Assembly (NCBI RefSeq): GCF_019097595.1
Contig: NC_080715.1
Location: 30,463,355-30,527,354, forward strand
Direction: 5' to 3'
Source: Hemibagrus wyckioides
Taxonomy: Eukaryota > Chordata > Actinopteri > Siluriformes > Bagridae
Length of the DNA stretch: 64,000 nucleotides
The position numbers and the translations under genes are program-made. Positions 47,561 through 58,660 of this stretch are shown here, piece after piece; the stretch's first letter is position 1, and each line of letters starts with the position of its first letter. Below the pieces are notes generated by a model, which worked only from the letters and a program-made list of their open reading frames with translations, had not been told where the DNA came from and made no database searches.

Positions 47561-48012
47561 GATCTGCATGGGGGATAGCATACAGTTTAAACACCAAGCT
47601 TCAGGAAGTTTTAATTCACTATTTTCCTGAAAAAATGCATTTTCATACATTTCAGATTCAGGCTTCTCTGCATACAAGCACATATTTTACATTAATCTTC
47701 ATTCTGTAGTAAAAATTGATCATCAGACTCATGGGTGGACCAAATCACTTTCTTTCAAATGGCTTCTATAACTCTTACATCCACTACATCGGAAAAGTAG
47801 TAAAGTGTAGCGTAAAGTCAACCAAAATAAGGATACATATTTCTTTTAAAATTTTTTCCCCTGTAAGCATACCAGTAATTCCGACATAGGTTTAGATTTT
47901 GATTTTGATGTAAGGGCTTGGAAGGAAGTTTAGGTTTATCACATAAATGTAATTAAATATATATACAATTCTGTAAAGGTTGAAGTGATGAGGCTGTTAC
48001 ATTGTTATTTGC

Positions 48013-48093
<81 letters not shown>

Positions 48094-48572
48094 CTATTTG
48101 TCAATGCTCTGTCAATTGAGAGAGTGATTCAGAAATCTGTAACTACTCAGTAGGACACATTACACTGATCCTGAACTGGTTTCTGTTTCATCTCTCAAAG
48201 GCATGTGATAACCATGAAGAAGCCCCGGACTCTCAAAGTGACTGGTAAAGAAACTGCATTCTAGATTTTGAAGCTGCCTTCTTAAGAGAAATGGCCTAGA
48301 AATAGTTTAGCCCTGAGAAACATGAGGCTAGGTTCATATGCATTTTTACAAATGGGAAATATGAAGTAGTAAGGCATGAAACATGAGGGAGTCAGCCATT
48401 TTAGTCTCTCTCTAGTATTGATTTTCATTATATTTCCCTTTCTGAAATTGATGTCATAATGGTGTCAAGCCTCTCAAAATGAACACAGCTACGTCTACAA
48501 ATGTATGTCATTGGTAGCTCTCAAATAATTATTTAATGTATGTTAGCAATTTTTTACTTTATTCAACATATA
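47561..48572. other. Spacer with (ATCT)n array and one exon-like segment
   Basis: (ATCT)n lies at 48013-48091. At 48201-48244 a 44-bp segment lies between TCTCAAAG and GTAAAG. It is open in two frames (for example HVITMKKPRTLKVTG) and has a good donor but a mediocre acceptor. Not called as an exon. Confidence 0.45.
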
Positions 48573-48828
48573 TACACTGATCAGGCATAACAATATGCCT
48601 AAAATTGTGTTGATTCCCCTTTTGTTGCCAAAACAGTCCTGACCCATCATGCACTGTGTATTCTGACACCTTTCTATCAGAACCAGCATTAACTTCAGCA
48701 ATTTGAGCAACATTAGCTCGTCTGTTGGATCGGATATACCCCCCCACTAACAGATGCCATGATGAGGAGATTATCAGTCTTATTCACTTCACCTCTCAGT
48801 GCTTATAATGTTATGCCTGATCAGTGTA
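48573..48828 (-). mobile_element. Tc1-like family A, short copy with shared junction
   Basis: A 256-bp element with both ends (TACACTGATCAGGCATAAC and CCTGATCAGTGTA). It keeps the junction GACCCATCATGCACTGTG at 48641-48658. It has a further deletion near 48735, where the N-terminal region jumps to the 5' leader. Confidence 0.9.
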
Positions 48829-49133
48829 TATGACATAATGTTGGAGGAATGAGCAAAGTGTCACCAGAAATTCAGTCAACTGTATCCCAATATTTAGTTA
48901 GCCAGGGTTCTAACCAGAGCCCAAACTCATCTTCACTATATACTGATTCACAAGTTTAAAGTGAGGGTGTGACTGTATTATCCTGCACACACAATACACA
49001 AAATGAGTCAACTCTCAATTTCTAGAGAATTAATCAGGTACAATAATCATGAATCTGTGATGGCTGAAGTTACTGTTCATTACATACTGCAGGTCAGTGC
49101 TTGTAGACTTTTTTTGCAGAGGACGTCAAATGT
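48829..49133. other. Spacer, nothing recognised
   Basis: No feature was identified. Confidence 0.4.
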
Positions 49134-49335
49134 GGATAAGATAAGATAAGATAAGATAAGATAAGATAAGATAAGATAAGATAAGATAAGATAAGATAAG
49201 ATAAGATAAGAAGATAAGATAAGATAGAACTTTATTAATCCCGATGGAAGCTCTTTTGCCAGAGACTGCTTCAGATCACATAAGAGAAATAAATATAAAT
49301 GAAAAATGCTATATATACAAAATGTACAAAAAGGT
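49134..49335 (-). mobile_element. LINE 3' end with (AAGAT)n tail
   Basis: On the minus strand, CTTCCATCGGGATTAATAAAG is followed by TTCTATCTTATC and then a long run of TCTTA units (49134-49226 on the plus strand as ATAAG). Short tandem 3' repeats after a conserved 3' end are typical of L2/CR1-type LINEs and their SINEs. No coding part is present. Confidence 0.65.
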
Positions 49336-50084
49336 GTTAGAGAAGTAAAACAATATTGCACATGATATTATATTACACATGGTGTGATATTGCACATGAT
49401 ATGATTTTGCACGAAATGAATGATATCAAGAGATAATCCCAGGTATTTAAGACAACAGGATGTGTATAAATGTGTTAATGTACATTGGATTGTGGATTGT
49501 ATCAATGGGGTTTTCTCAAGTCCTATTGTTTTGCCTCACAATGACAAATATACCAAGTCTGTGGCACTGAAAGAACACAGTATACAGCTTTATTTTCAAT
49601 TATTTTACAGTATTACAGTCAAACTTTGATGTTTCAGTAATCCAGTATAGACATGTATATCCCCTGCTGTTATACTGTAGATATATACAGAAATGCCTTT
49701 TTTTTCCAGCTTGATTTTTCAATTTTGATGGCTAATTAAATGTACTGCATTCTCAGTGCACATTCTCAGTGTACCAGGAAAAAGAAGTGCAAAGATGTGT
49801 TAAAAGTAAGGAATAAAATATCAGGGCATGCTGTTATTGGAAAATAATACATTAAAAGACAGCATGATGTGATGAGGTGAAGCCGAGTTACTGTTACCAC
49901 CAATGAAATGAATCATTTCACTCTAATAGACATCCTGGAGAGTTTTATTCCTCTTCTAGCACAGCATATTCTGTGCAACATTGTCTTCATAAAAGAATCA
50001 CATCACTTTTTATCCATTTAGAGTTACTTTAAATGTATGCGAAAGAAGTTAGTTTCTGTTGCCACATAAGAGATGGTGAGATGC
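49336..50084. other. Non-coding stretch, nothing recognised
   Basis: No feature was identified. Confidence 0.4.
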
Positions 50085-50525
50085 AAAGCTACAGTTCATT
50101 GAAAGGTCTACTGAAACTTCAGACTCCAGCTCCCAAGATGCACTGAGGCCTACAAACACGGCCGCAGCGGACTCCACTTCCCAGATTGCACCTTCATTCC
50201 CTTGTCACAGCTTTAACGATCACCTTCACCTGTTTCCAATCACACTCTCACTCACAGTTTCCTTTCAAAGAGACTCTCATACACAGCACTTGTGAAGTAT
50301 ACACTCCGTGTGACTCACTTGTCAATAGCAAGCCTTTTCATCATCCCGTTTCCGGTCTCTGGTTATCGATTATCTTTTTTGCTCAGTTTGCGCCTGACTC
50401 GTGCCTGTTCCTTGACCCTGAGTTCAGTGAACTTATCGATTTAGATTTCTTTACCACTGTTTCGGTAAAAATGCCTCACCTGCAATCTGAGGATCTCTCT
50501 GATGTGGCCCTCATTTTCTTTTAAT
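50085..50525 (+). repeat. LTR-like repeat, second copy of 38985 family
   Basis: CCAGCTCCCAAGATGCACTG, CGGACTCCACTTCCCAGATT and CTGTTTCCAATCACACTCTC are shared in order with 38985-39195. A CTGTTCCTTGACCCTGAG segment follows. A 112-codon frame covers it but is not protein-like. The class is uncertain. Confidence 0.4.
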
Positions 50526-50744
50526 GGAAATAAATAAATTAATAAAATAATAAATTCAGGATTGAATCAGGATTGATTCTGAGAAAATGCAAAAAGCTAA
50601 ACCATGTGTCCTGAACACTTTTCCTTGGCAGAAAACTCCCTTGACTGTTACAAAGCACTAACACTGGAGACTCTGTCCATAAATGTTAAATAAGACAAGG
50701 TTTCCTTACAGACAACAGCACTGACTGAATGAGGAGGGCTAAGA

Positions 50745-51090
50745 ACATTTCACACCATTTGGTTAAGTTCCTCCCATCAGGTAGGTGCTACTAAACAATA
50801 CACAAGACTCAAGAATAGCTTCTTCCCAAGAGCTGTGACATTACTGAACTCATATATCTCATCATTCTGACAAGACTGATGTACTGCCATCACTGGATAT
50901 GTGCAAAATTTATATTTATATTATTTATTTACTTACTAGTGTATGTGCAATATTTACACTACACCTTAACTGCACCTTAAATGCTGCTGATGCCTTTGCA
51001 CGCTTGTAATTTTATATCATATACTGTTTATATTTTGTACTTGTATTCTACATCTTGTATAGCTTACTTTCTCATAAGTATGTTTTGAAT
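50745..51090 (+). pseudogene. LINE C-terminal and 3' untranslated remnant
   Basis: FLPSGRCY near 50770, then RLKNSFFPRAVTLLN after a frameshift (about 50806-50850), matches the C-terminal end of jockey-superfamily LINE proteins. An AT-rich 3' segment with repeated GCACCTTAA and TTTGTACTTGTAT motifs follows. No catalytic domain is present. Confidence 0.5.
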
Positions 51091-51123
51091 ATAATTCAAA
51101 GATGGAGGCTGACACATTTGTTA

Positions 51124-51534
<411 letters not shown>

Positions 51535-51539
51535 CTATC

Positions 51540-51716
51540 CAAGCAACACTGTTAATCCACCCTAGATAGGATGCTAGTATATGCTTCACACACTCATTAA
51601 CTCTACAGGAATTTCAGCATCAGCAATCCAAATGCCAGCATGTGGAACTCCACACAGAGAGTAACTTGAGCTTGAGGGAGCGTAGAGATGTACGGCAGCA
51701 TGGTCACTGTACCACA
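51540..51716 (-). mobile_element. SINE-like element, degenerate
   Basis: GATAGGATGCTAGTATATGC, CAATCCAAATGCCAGCATG, GGAACTCCACACAGAGAGTA, ACTTGAGCTTGAGGGAGC and GTACGGCAGCATGGTCACTG correspond in order to the element split at 30705-31140. Confidence 0.5.
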
Positions 51717-51843
51717 CCAGTATATGAAATGAATGTACTTAATCTATAAGAAGTATAAGATTAAACAGACATGATTGATGTTGATGTTTAATCTTATACT
51801 TAATTAGATATTAAAGATTAAGTACATTCATTTCATATACTGG
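51717..51843. repeat. Near-perfect foldback (hairpin) sequence
   Basis: The first 29 bases (51717-51745) are the exact reverse complement of 51815-51843. An inner pair of 16 bases (51752-51767 and 51785-51800) is also exact. The loop is about 17 bases. The mid-arm differs by a 6- versus 14-base internal loop. Confidence 0.95.
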
Positions 51844-52181
51844 ATATACAGATGTGTAACAAATTAAAGGGGGAAAAAACAACCTCACGTGTGTTAGTAA
51901 AGTCTTCTCTTCTTTGTGCCTTCTTATAGATTTGACAAATCTCTGGAGCGCTACAGGATGGATAAGTCCTGTTCAAAATGATTTTCCCTTCCCTGTTTTG
52001 ATGGTAAAGAGCATTGTCTATTACAGTTTTCAGCCCAAAAATCTTACTGAATTGTGTTGAGATTTGGTGACTGATATAGTGCTCTTCAAACTGTTTAGAA
52101 ATCCCTCAGTTACAATTATTATCATAAACTTGCTGTATGTTACTGACATGCTAATATAAAGAGAACCTATTTTTTTTATAG
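51844..52181. other. Spacer with a splice-bounded open segment
   Basis: At 51930-52003 a segment lies between TTCTTATAG and GTAAAG. One frame reads LTNLWSATGWISPVQ. Its exit phase does not join the segment at 52182, so it is not included in that model. Confidence 0.3.
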
Positions 52182-52264
52182 ACAAGTTTGCTGTGTTAGA
52201 AATCGACTCTGAATGTCTGGAGCTAATGGTGCTGACGCTCGCAAGCCAAGAGCCAATCCATCAG
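52182..52264 (+). other. Candidate exon 1 of an unidentified gene
   Basis: A T-rich tract ending ATAG precedes this 83-bp segment and CAG|GTATTG follows. One frame is open and reads KFAVLEIDSECLELMVLTLA, then SQEPIHQ. It needs one base from an upstream exon and leaves in phase 0. The intron that would follow is only 112 bp. No homologue is recognised, and chance remains possible. Confidence 0.3.
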
Positions 52265-52376
52265 GTATTGAGAAAAAGGGGGAAAAATACCAAAAAAAGA
52301 GTGATACTTCATTGTTTTAAAAGCCCATTCATCACAATAGCATCTGCTGTCAGCCTCCAAGTTGCACATTTTCTAG

Positions 52377-52455
52377 AGGGAGAAATTAAGGGAGTCGAAA
52401 AAGGTTATTGTATTGGCTCAGTATGAGAAGAAATTGCACATCATGAGCTTGCCAG
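52377..52455 (+). other. Candidate exon 2 of an unidentified gene
   Basis: ACATTTTCTAG precedes and GTGAGG follows. The 79-bp segment enters in phase 0, matching the exit of 52182-52264. It reads REKLRESKKVIVLAQYE, then KKLHIMSLP: charged, helix-prone and protein-like. It exits in phase 1. Confidence 0.3.
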
Positions 52456-52494
52456 GTGAGGTGGGTAATTCTAAGACTCACCACTCATTCTACC

Positions 52495-52512
52495 ACACAA
52501 ACACACACAAAC

Positions 52513-52543
<31 letters not shown>
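52495..52543. repeat. (CA)n microsatellite
   Basis: Interrupted CA array in what would be an intron of the candidate gene. Confidence 0.9.
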
Positions 52544-52623
52544 TAGACTTCTGCCCTGAAGGTGCCAAGGGTACATGCACAAAGTAGAGCACAGAAAAAA
52601 AAAAAACAAGGCTCAGTTCTCAG

Positions 52624-52667
52624 GCAATTTGGAAACAGATACAGCGGGCTTAGATTCACTGCTCCAG
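52624..52667 (+). other. Candidate exon 3 of an unidentified gene
   Basis: CAGTTCTCAG precedes and GTTGTA follows CTCCAG. The 44-bp segment enters in phase 1, as 52377-52455 requires, and reads (G)NLETDTAGLDSLLQ, leaving in phase 0. A possible terminal segment follows at 52834-52881 after GCCATGTAG: LMLWIPVHTSGRNTK and a stop. The terminal part is the weakest. Confidence 0.25.
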
Positions 52668-52881
52668 GTTGTATATCTTTACGAACTGTATTATGTTGCT
52701 TTAAAAATAAATGCACACCTACATAAAGTAACAAGGAGAACTTTAGCCCTAAATCCTGTATAATGTTTCCCATAAATATGACTAATGATGCTATAAAAAA
52801 GTGCTACTCTTTTATTTCAATTATTTGCCATGTAGCTCATGCTTTGGATTCCTGTTCATACATCCGGCAGAAATACGAAAT

Positions 52882-53341
52882 AAGAATTTACTAGTTTATA
52901 ACTTCCACAAAAGAAAAACTATCAACTACAATTAACGTGTAATTAACCCCATTTTTTGCATATGCTTAGTATTGAAAATAGATTAGTAAATGAAAGTAGA
53001 TAATATAGTCACAAGGACTATGGACACAATGATCTCCTTGACCTTAACATGTCCTTTAGAATCATCTGCTTGTAAGGAGGAAACTTTTGCACAGTGACTG
53101 TTTTCTGCTAGGTCTCAGTATCAGCTGCTAAGGAAAAGGACATTTTTAAACTGAGGAATTGAAGAAAGTATTCTCCTGAAGAGGAAATTTGAAATTAGAA
53201 TAGCGTGGAATATGTAATACCTGACAGGAATTTGGAATTCTGTAATAGAATAACACATATGAAGCAGAAAGTCTCAACTATGAGGGGAGAGAGGGAGAAA
53301 AGAGAGAATGCCCCTGTGACTAGTGACATTATCTATATATC
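52882..53341. other. Spacer, nothing recognised
   Basis: AT-rich; no feature was identified. Confidence 0.4.
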
Positions 53342-53793
53342 TACAATATATTGCCAAAAGTTTTGGGACACCCCTCCAAATTATTGAATTCAGGTGTTGT
53401 TTTTCAGGGGTTGAACTTGTTTCCTTTGTTCCAGTGAAAGGAACTCTTAATGCTTCAGCATACCAAGACATTTTGGACAATTTCATGCTCCCAACTTTGT
53501 GACCCCTCAATGTTCCAACATGACTGCACACCAGTGCACAAAGCAAGGTCCTGATCTCAACCTGATAGAACACCTTTGGGATGAATTAGAGTGGAGACTG
53601 TGAGCCAGGCCTTCTCATCCAACATCAGTGCCTGACCTCACAAATGCACTTCTAGTGTAATGGTCAAATATTCCCATAAATACACTCCTAAACCTTGTGG
53701 AAAGCCTTCCCAGATGAGTTGAAGCTGTTATAGCTGCAAAGGGTGGGCCAACTGGAAAGGCAGACATCCCAAAACGTTTGGCAATATAGTGTA
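53342..53793 (+). mobile_element. Tc1-like family B, deleted copy with both ends
   Basis: The ends are AATATATTGCCAAAAGTTTTG and CAAAACGTTTGGCAATATAG, inverted. Inside are CCAGTGAAAGGAACTCTTAA, AACATGACTGCACACCAGTG (second Asp region), a deletion to GATCTCAACCTGATAGAACAC (Glu region), and GTTATAGCTGCAAAGGGTGG. At 452 bp it lacks the N-terminal half, and the two catalytic segments are out of spacing. Confidence 0.85.
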
Positions 53794-55086
53794 TCTATCC
53801 TTGGGTTTGACAATGTTCCATCACTTAAGAGTGTGAAAACGTGATAATCATGCTTAAAATACATATATTCAATACACTGCAGCAATAAGTTTTAGACTCA
53901 CAAGCCACTTTTACTTTTTTATTTTCATTTTTTAATACTGGCAATTCATCATAATGGTGCCAGCTAAAAGAATGAATATAACTTTATATTACTTTATATT
54001 GCTTTATATTACTTTTAATTCTTAATTTGCGATGAGGTCTATAAAATGGTCCATTTGGCAAATAAGGTGACTTTTAAAAAGCCAGAATGGATACTATCTT
54101 CAGACTTCCTGGCTTGCGGAACAAAGAAACATCACAGTTGACCCCAGATAAGATTTCTCAACCTGGTTCAGACTTTTAGTGGTAGTATTGGGAGTCCTGG
54201 ATCCACCATCAATCACACATTGCTTTACTGAAGCTATTTTTCACTTTGCTGGGTGTGAAATATTTACAGCATGTGACTGTGAAATCCATCTGTGTATCCA
54301 GACGAGCAATCAGGATCTTTATGCATGTTCTGCCACTATGTTCATACTTCTTTCAAATGATAACATTCTTAGCACCATGGTCTTCTCTCAGTCATAGTAG
54401 TAGACTCATCAGATCTGTGCAGATGATTTTAGATTTTAAACAACAAACCTTACCAGCAGTATACACAGCTTTCAGAGGTTCAAATATCATGAAGATCTAC
54501 AATAAATAAAGTCAATTGGTCAAACTATTGTGGTTTAGAAAACTCAATTACTCCTGATGTATTATCAAGTTTAGGAAGCTTATTTTGTCATGGTTTTTGT
54601 CATGGTGTTCCTCCACACCGAGTCACCACATTGATCTCTTAGATATATTGAGGCCATTCAAACAAATCAAACCTGCCTATACTTACAGTAGTGTATGTGA
54701 GCTATATATATGATGCATCACTCTCTTTATACTCACTGACACTGAAACTTTGTCAAAAACACGGCTGAATCGTATGGCTATACAAAACAATACAGAATAG
54801 TAGTTAAGTAAGGAAACCTAAATCTTTGTGGCTCTTATTAAAGAGTCCCATTAGGATCTCTGATCAAATAAATAATGAGTGCTTTATTAAAAGCTGGAGC
54901 TCTTTGAGGGTAAACCCATTAAGCCTATAGATAATTAGGGTAATAAAGTGCCTGATTACAGCAATAACAGCAATAAACACTTTTCCCTTTTTAATAGAAG
55001 ATTCTAAATATTTGAAAATAAATATTTCTCAGTTCATTTATATGCAAGCATGAAGCTGTTTAAACAAAAATGGTAAAATGGTAAAA
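53794..55086. other. Non-coding stretch
   Basis: A short tandem of ACTTTATATT units lies near 53978-54015. Nothing else was recognised. Confidence 0.4.
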
Positions 55087-55420
55087 TACACTGACTGATC
55101 AGGCATAACATTCTGTGAATAACACTGATGATCTCCTCATCATGGCACCTGTTAGTGGGTGGGATATATTAGGCAGCAAGTGAACATTTTCTCCTCAAAT
55201 TTGATGTGTTAGAAGCAGGAAAAATGGTCAAGCGTAATGGTTCAGGAATGGTTTGATGAGCCCAACAATGAGTTTGAGGTGTTGACTTGGCATCTGTGGA
55301 ATGTGCTGGACAAACAAGTCCGATCCATGGAGACCCCGACTCACAACTTTACAGGACTTAAAGGATCTGCTGCTAACATTTTGGTGCCAGATACCACAGC
55401 ATACCTTCAGGGATCATACC
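55087..55420 (+). mobile_element. Tc1-like family A, deletion derivative without 3' end
   Basis: The left end ACACTGACTGATCAGGC and the full leader are present. After the first codons (GKRNG-like context at about 55225-55240) the sequence jumps to GGTTCAGGAATGGTTTGATG. A second deletion removes the NPIE segment, so the catalytic Glu is lost. It is truncated at CTTCAGGGATCATACC, right beside a family D copy. Confidence 0.85.
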
Positions 55421-55431
55421 TGTAGGTATAA

Positions 55432-55883
55432 ACTCTACAGACTCTTGAGTGCCAGGAAATATTATTAGATGAAATACTCAAACCAGCCCATCTAGGGCAC
55501 TGGTGGCTCAGTGGTAGGTTTCTTGCATACCATGCAGAAGGCCTGGGTTTGATTCCCAGCCAGTGCCCAAACCCCAGCCACTGGATGCAGTGCTGGTAAA
55601 AATAAAATAAAAATAAAATAAAATAAAATGGGAGGCTTGTGTCAGGAAGGGCATCCGGCGTAAAACCTGTGCCAAGTTGTTGTTGGTCCACTGTGGCAAC
55701 TGCTCACACACATAGGGAGCAGCCGCAAGATCAACAACTCAATCTGGTCAAAGTTACAGAGATCTGATTTTTTCCCATTTCTGAAGCTTGTGACTTGTAT
55801 CTGAATGCTTCTGCCACATGATTGGTTCATTGGATGAATGAGCAAGTGTCCAGGTGTTTCTTATTAAAGAGGCTGGTAGGTGT
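55432..55883 (-). mobile_element. Tc1-like family D copy split by a SINE
   Basis: The left piece (55432-55493) includes CTCTACAGACTCTTGAG and GAAATACTCAAACCAGCCCA. The right piece (about 55739-55883) includes TCTGGTCAAAGTTACAGAG, TGATTTTTTCCCATTTCTGA, CTGCCACATGATTGGTTC and GAATGAGCAAGTGTCCAGG. The pieces align in order with 37320-38065. A SINE fills the gap. Confidence 0.75.
55494..55738 (+). mobile_element. tRNA-Gly-derived SINE nested in a Tc1-like copy
   Basis: The head starts GGGCACTGGTGGCTCAGTGG and ends TTTGATTCCCAGCCAGTGCCC, so a 7-bp acceptor stem (GGGCACT/AGTGCCC) is fully paired. The A box, the B box and an ACC anticodon loop closely follow tRNA-Gly. The body has an AAAATAAAAT stretch, GTCAGGAAGGGCATCCGGCG and AAAACCTGTGCC, shared with the tRNA-Glu SINE at 5041-5296. 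It ends GGAGCAGCCGCAAGATCAAC. Confidence 0.85.
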
Positions 55884-56431
55884 ATATATTATTGCATACT
55901 CCAAAGAGGAAAAATATGATGAACCTTTGGTGTATTTGGAATGAACAGTGTTATATTCCTTCATTCATTTATTCAATCATTAATCTGCAGTAATCACTTT
56001 ATTCATGGTTTGTTACAGCCATAGCAGCTTTAAGCAACAGTAATAAAAAGCTCACCTTATATAAACAATAATAAAGGTCTGAGACCATAAAAATGTAGAC
56101 TGTCCATCTTTGTTTGCTGTGGGTTTGTAGCCGTTGCTTATCTCTTATTAAGCTCCATTACTATAAAATCGATCAGGCTGCAAATAAAAAGAGATCAAAA
56201 GTACTCCTATAGATCCTGGCTAGCTACAGTCCTCAGAGACTCCTGAGGTTATTCACATCAAATAACTCTTCCTTCTTGCACATTTTCTTTCCCTTTTTTC
56301 TTCTTTTTTTTCCACACCTCATCCTTTCCATCATAATTCATGCTAGGTTTCACACAGCAGTTCACACAGCTAGCATACTTGTTATTATTTCTAATGAATA
56401 TGAATATATTTAACTATTACATGACAATAAG

Positions 56432-56433
<2 letters not shown>
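55884..56433. other. Spacer, nothing recognised
   Basis: No feature was identified. Confidence 0.4.
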
Positions 56434-56484
<51 letters not shown>

Positions 56485-56960
56485 ACTACATATGCTGAGA
56501 TGCCACCCCTTCTACTCTCTGTACCTGCCTCATCCATCCTGATGCCCTTCATCTTCTGGAGTCTCATCAGTTGGAAAACCACTTGCTCATGCTGAGGATG
56601 GATCACATGGACATATACAGAAACCTGGAAAGAAAGAAATGGCTTAGGACTACAACAATTTTGCACTCAAGTCTCCATCATTGGACTGTTAATAACTTCA
56701 ACAAAATAGACTGAGTTAAATCTGTAATGAATTCAGAAATAACTATAGAAGAACATATAACAGCACTCTCCAGTGTCATCCAGATGAGGATGAAGTGCTT
56801 TTTAAATCTGGATCCTCTCAAGGTTTCTTCCTTATATCATCTCAGGGAGATTTTCCTCACCACCATCACCTCTGGCTCATTCAAAATGAATATCTGGACT
56901 TGATAAACTTCTGTTAAGATCCTGTTGCTCCTGTTGATAGTACAAATGATGACAGATGAC
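56434..56960 (-). repeat. Repeat R, copy 6, with (CT)n (= GA) end
   Basis: On the minus strand the R core is at 56800-56890 (GGTGATGGTGGTGAGGAAAA, CTCCCTGAGATGATATAAGG, CTTGAGAGGATCC). GATGAGACTCCAGAAGATG and GGATGGATGAGGCAGG follow. The copy ends in a (GA)n array, seen as (CT)n at 56434-56480. Confidence 0.65.
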
Positions 56961-58479
56961 ACATTTACTGCCGATTACATATTCCTCCTCTGAGAGCATT
57001 CCAAAACTTACAGTTAAATCATTCATTGATAACATAAAATCGTATTCATAATTTAAAAAAAAAAAAACTTCTTTGTCTCATGGCACTAGCTCACATGCTG
57101 CCATTTCGTATTCAACGTAGATGTGTGCGTAAATCTGACTTGTGTTTATTGATCCGTCACACCACCGTTAGCCCCGTTATCAGCCGTGAAATGGCCTTCT
57201 GTCTCTGTACCTGCCAAAGTCTGCCAGTTTAATTCCTCTGTGGGTTTGAATACGCTTGATTCATTAATGTAATAAAGTGCATGAGACACAGAGAGAGAGA
57301 GAGAAAGAGAGAGAAAGACAAAAAGGGAGAGAGATCAGACCAATGATATTTGCTTGACTGGATTATTCTACATTAATAATCTTTCTTCCTTCGTTCTAGA
57401 CATTTATGTTGGTAATTGGTTGATATAACTTTGGCAATATATATAATGCTCTCATACTGACCTTTTTGTCCCCGTAACATTGATGACACTTTTCTCCTTT
57501 CCTCATCAAACTCCTATTATAATATTCACTAGACATAACACTTGTCTTTGTTGCGTCTGGAAGAAAAGACTGAAAACTGCACTGCATGCATCACTTTCAA
57601 GCCCTTTTTTACACTCATATCCACCTGATTACTAATGACACTAAACTTTTTTGCAATCACGTTACTAACATTTCTGTTCATACTCCAGCATTACATCCTG
57701 GACTTGTCCAAGCCTCTCGTTTCCTGCTTCACATTTCCTGATTCTGTCCATCTGTCCACTTCAGGACACTAAGCTCAAAGCAGAAAGAAATAAGAAGTAC
57801 CGCTTTTCAATCACTCACATCATTTTTCATTTCTCTCACCATGAAAGATAAGTATTTTGCATTGAGCAGGAAAGGATTCATCATAGCATCAGAAATGCAA
57901 TTGGCCTTCAGTGCTAAGTGTTAATACGTGGCTGAAGTGTGTCCGGTGAAATCAGTTAAAGAGTGCTTCACGTAAAAAGGAGTGCGGAAATTAATTGTGC
58001 TGCAGGAGGCTAAAGACATCCTTCAAGTGCACTAACTCTTCAAGTAGCCCTAATCAAGAACCACTGTCAGTGGAAGCACTATTATATAACATCGAATCCA
58101 AATGCTGGCAAGACCTGATGCTGAGACGTTTTCACTGCTGAAGCATCATTTAAACCTCAACAGTATTTAGACTTTCATGTAAGTGTTTATTATAAATGCA
58201 GCAAAAGGAGATGTTAATCCTTTTAAAAACTCTTTCCTCAGAGTGTAATATTCATATGTATATGTTGTATGCTCCTCTTACAGTAACCGTGTTACTAATA
58301 TTACAAGATTAGGTTTTTTTGTTTTTAATTCTGGTTTCTAAAGGGTGGATGTTTGAATGTTGACAAAGCTCAACCAAATATTCTAACATTCTGGACCTTT
58401 TTTTTTTAAACAGATTTTAAGCCCATGGTTTAACCCATTGTTTATTTATCTATATACCTCTTTCACATATCTTCTAGGT
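56961..58479. other. Non-coding stretch with (GA)n
   Basis: An interrupted GA tract lies at about 57288-57333. Nothing else was recognised. Confidence 0.45.
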
Positions 58480-58660
58480 TAAGTTAAGTAGTCTTTATTT
58501 GTCACATATACATTACTGCACAATGAAATTCTTTCTTCACATATCCCATCCTTGAGAGTTGGGGTCAGAGCGCAGGGTCAGCCATGATACAGCTCCCCAG
58601 TCTTCCGGTCAGCGACCCAGAGCCTTAACCACTTGAGCCACCACTGCCCACAGGTTGTTT
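58480..58660 (-). mobile_element. SINE/LINE-derived fish repeat
   Basis: The plus strand shows AGTCTTTATTTGTCACATAT, CACAATGAAATTCTTTCTTC and GGGGTCAGAGCGCAGGGTCA, then GTCTTCCGGTCAGCGACCC and GAGCCTTAACCACTTGAGCC. The last part is a minus-strand tRNA-like head. The order is that of a common fish SINE with a LINE-like 3' end. Confidence 0.6.

Noticed and set aside
47229..47709. Frames of 99 to 122 codons with HPSIHPS or MDGWMDG repeats
   Set aside because: They are translations of the GGAT tetranucleotide tail of a SINE-like repeat.
48013..48091. CRISPR-like regular spacing in the (ATCT)n and satellite regions
   Set aside because: These are simple tandem repeats without unique spacers, in a eukaryotic context.
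51930..52003. Additional upstream exon (LTNLWSATGWISPVQ...) for the 52.2-kb candidate gene
   Set aside because: The splice signals are good, but its exit phase is incompatible with the entry phase of 52182-52264.
53274..53573. 99-codon minus-strand frame
   Set aside because: It is the antisense of the family B Tc1-like copy at 53342-53793.
55494..55567. Possible functional tRNA-Gly gene
   Set aside because: The acceptor stem pairs perfectly. However, the sequence continues into a SINE body shared with 5041-5296 and lies inside a Tc1-like copy, so it is a SINE head.
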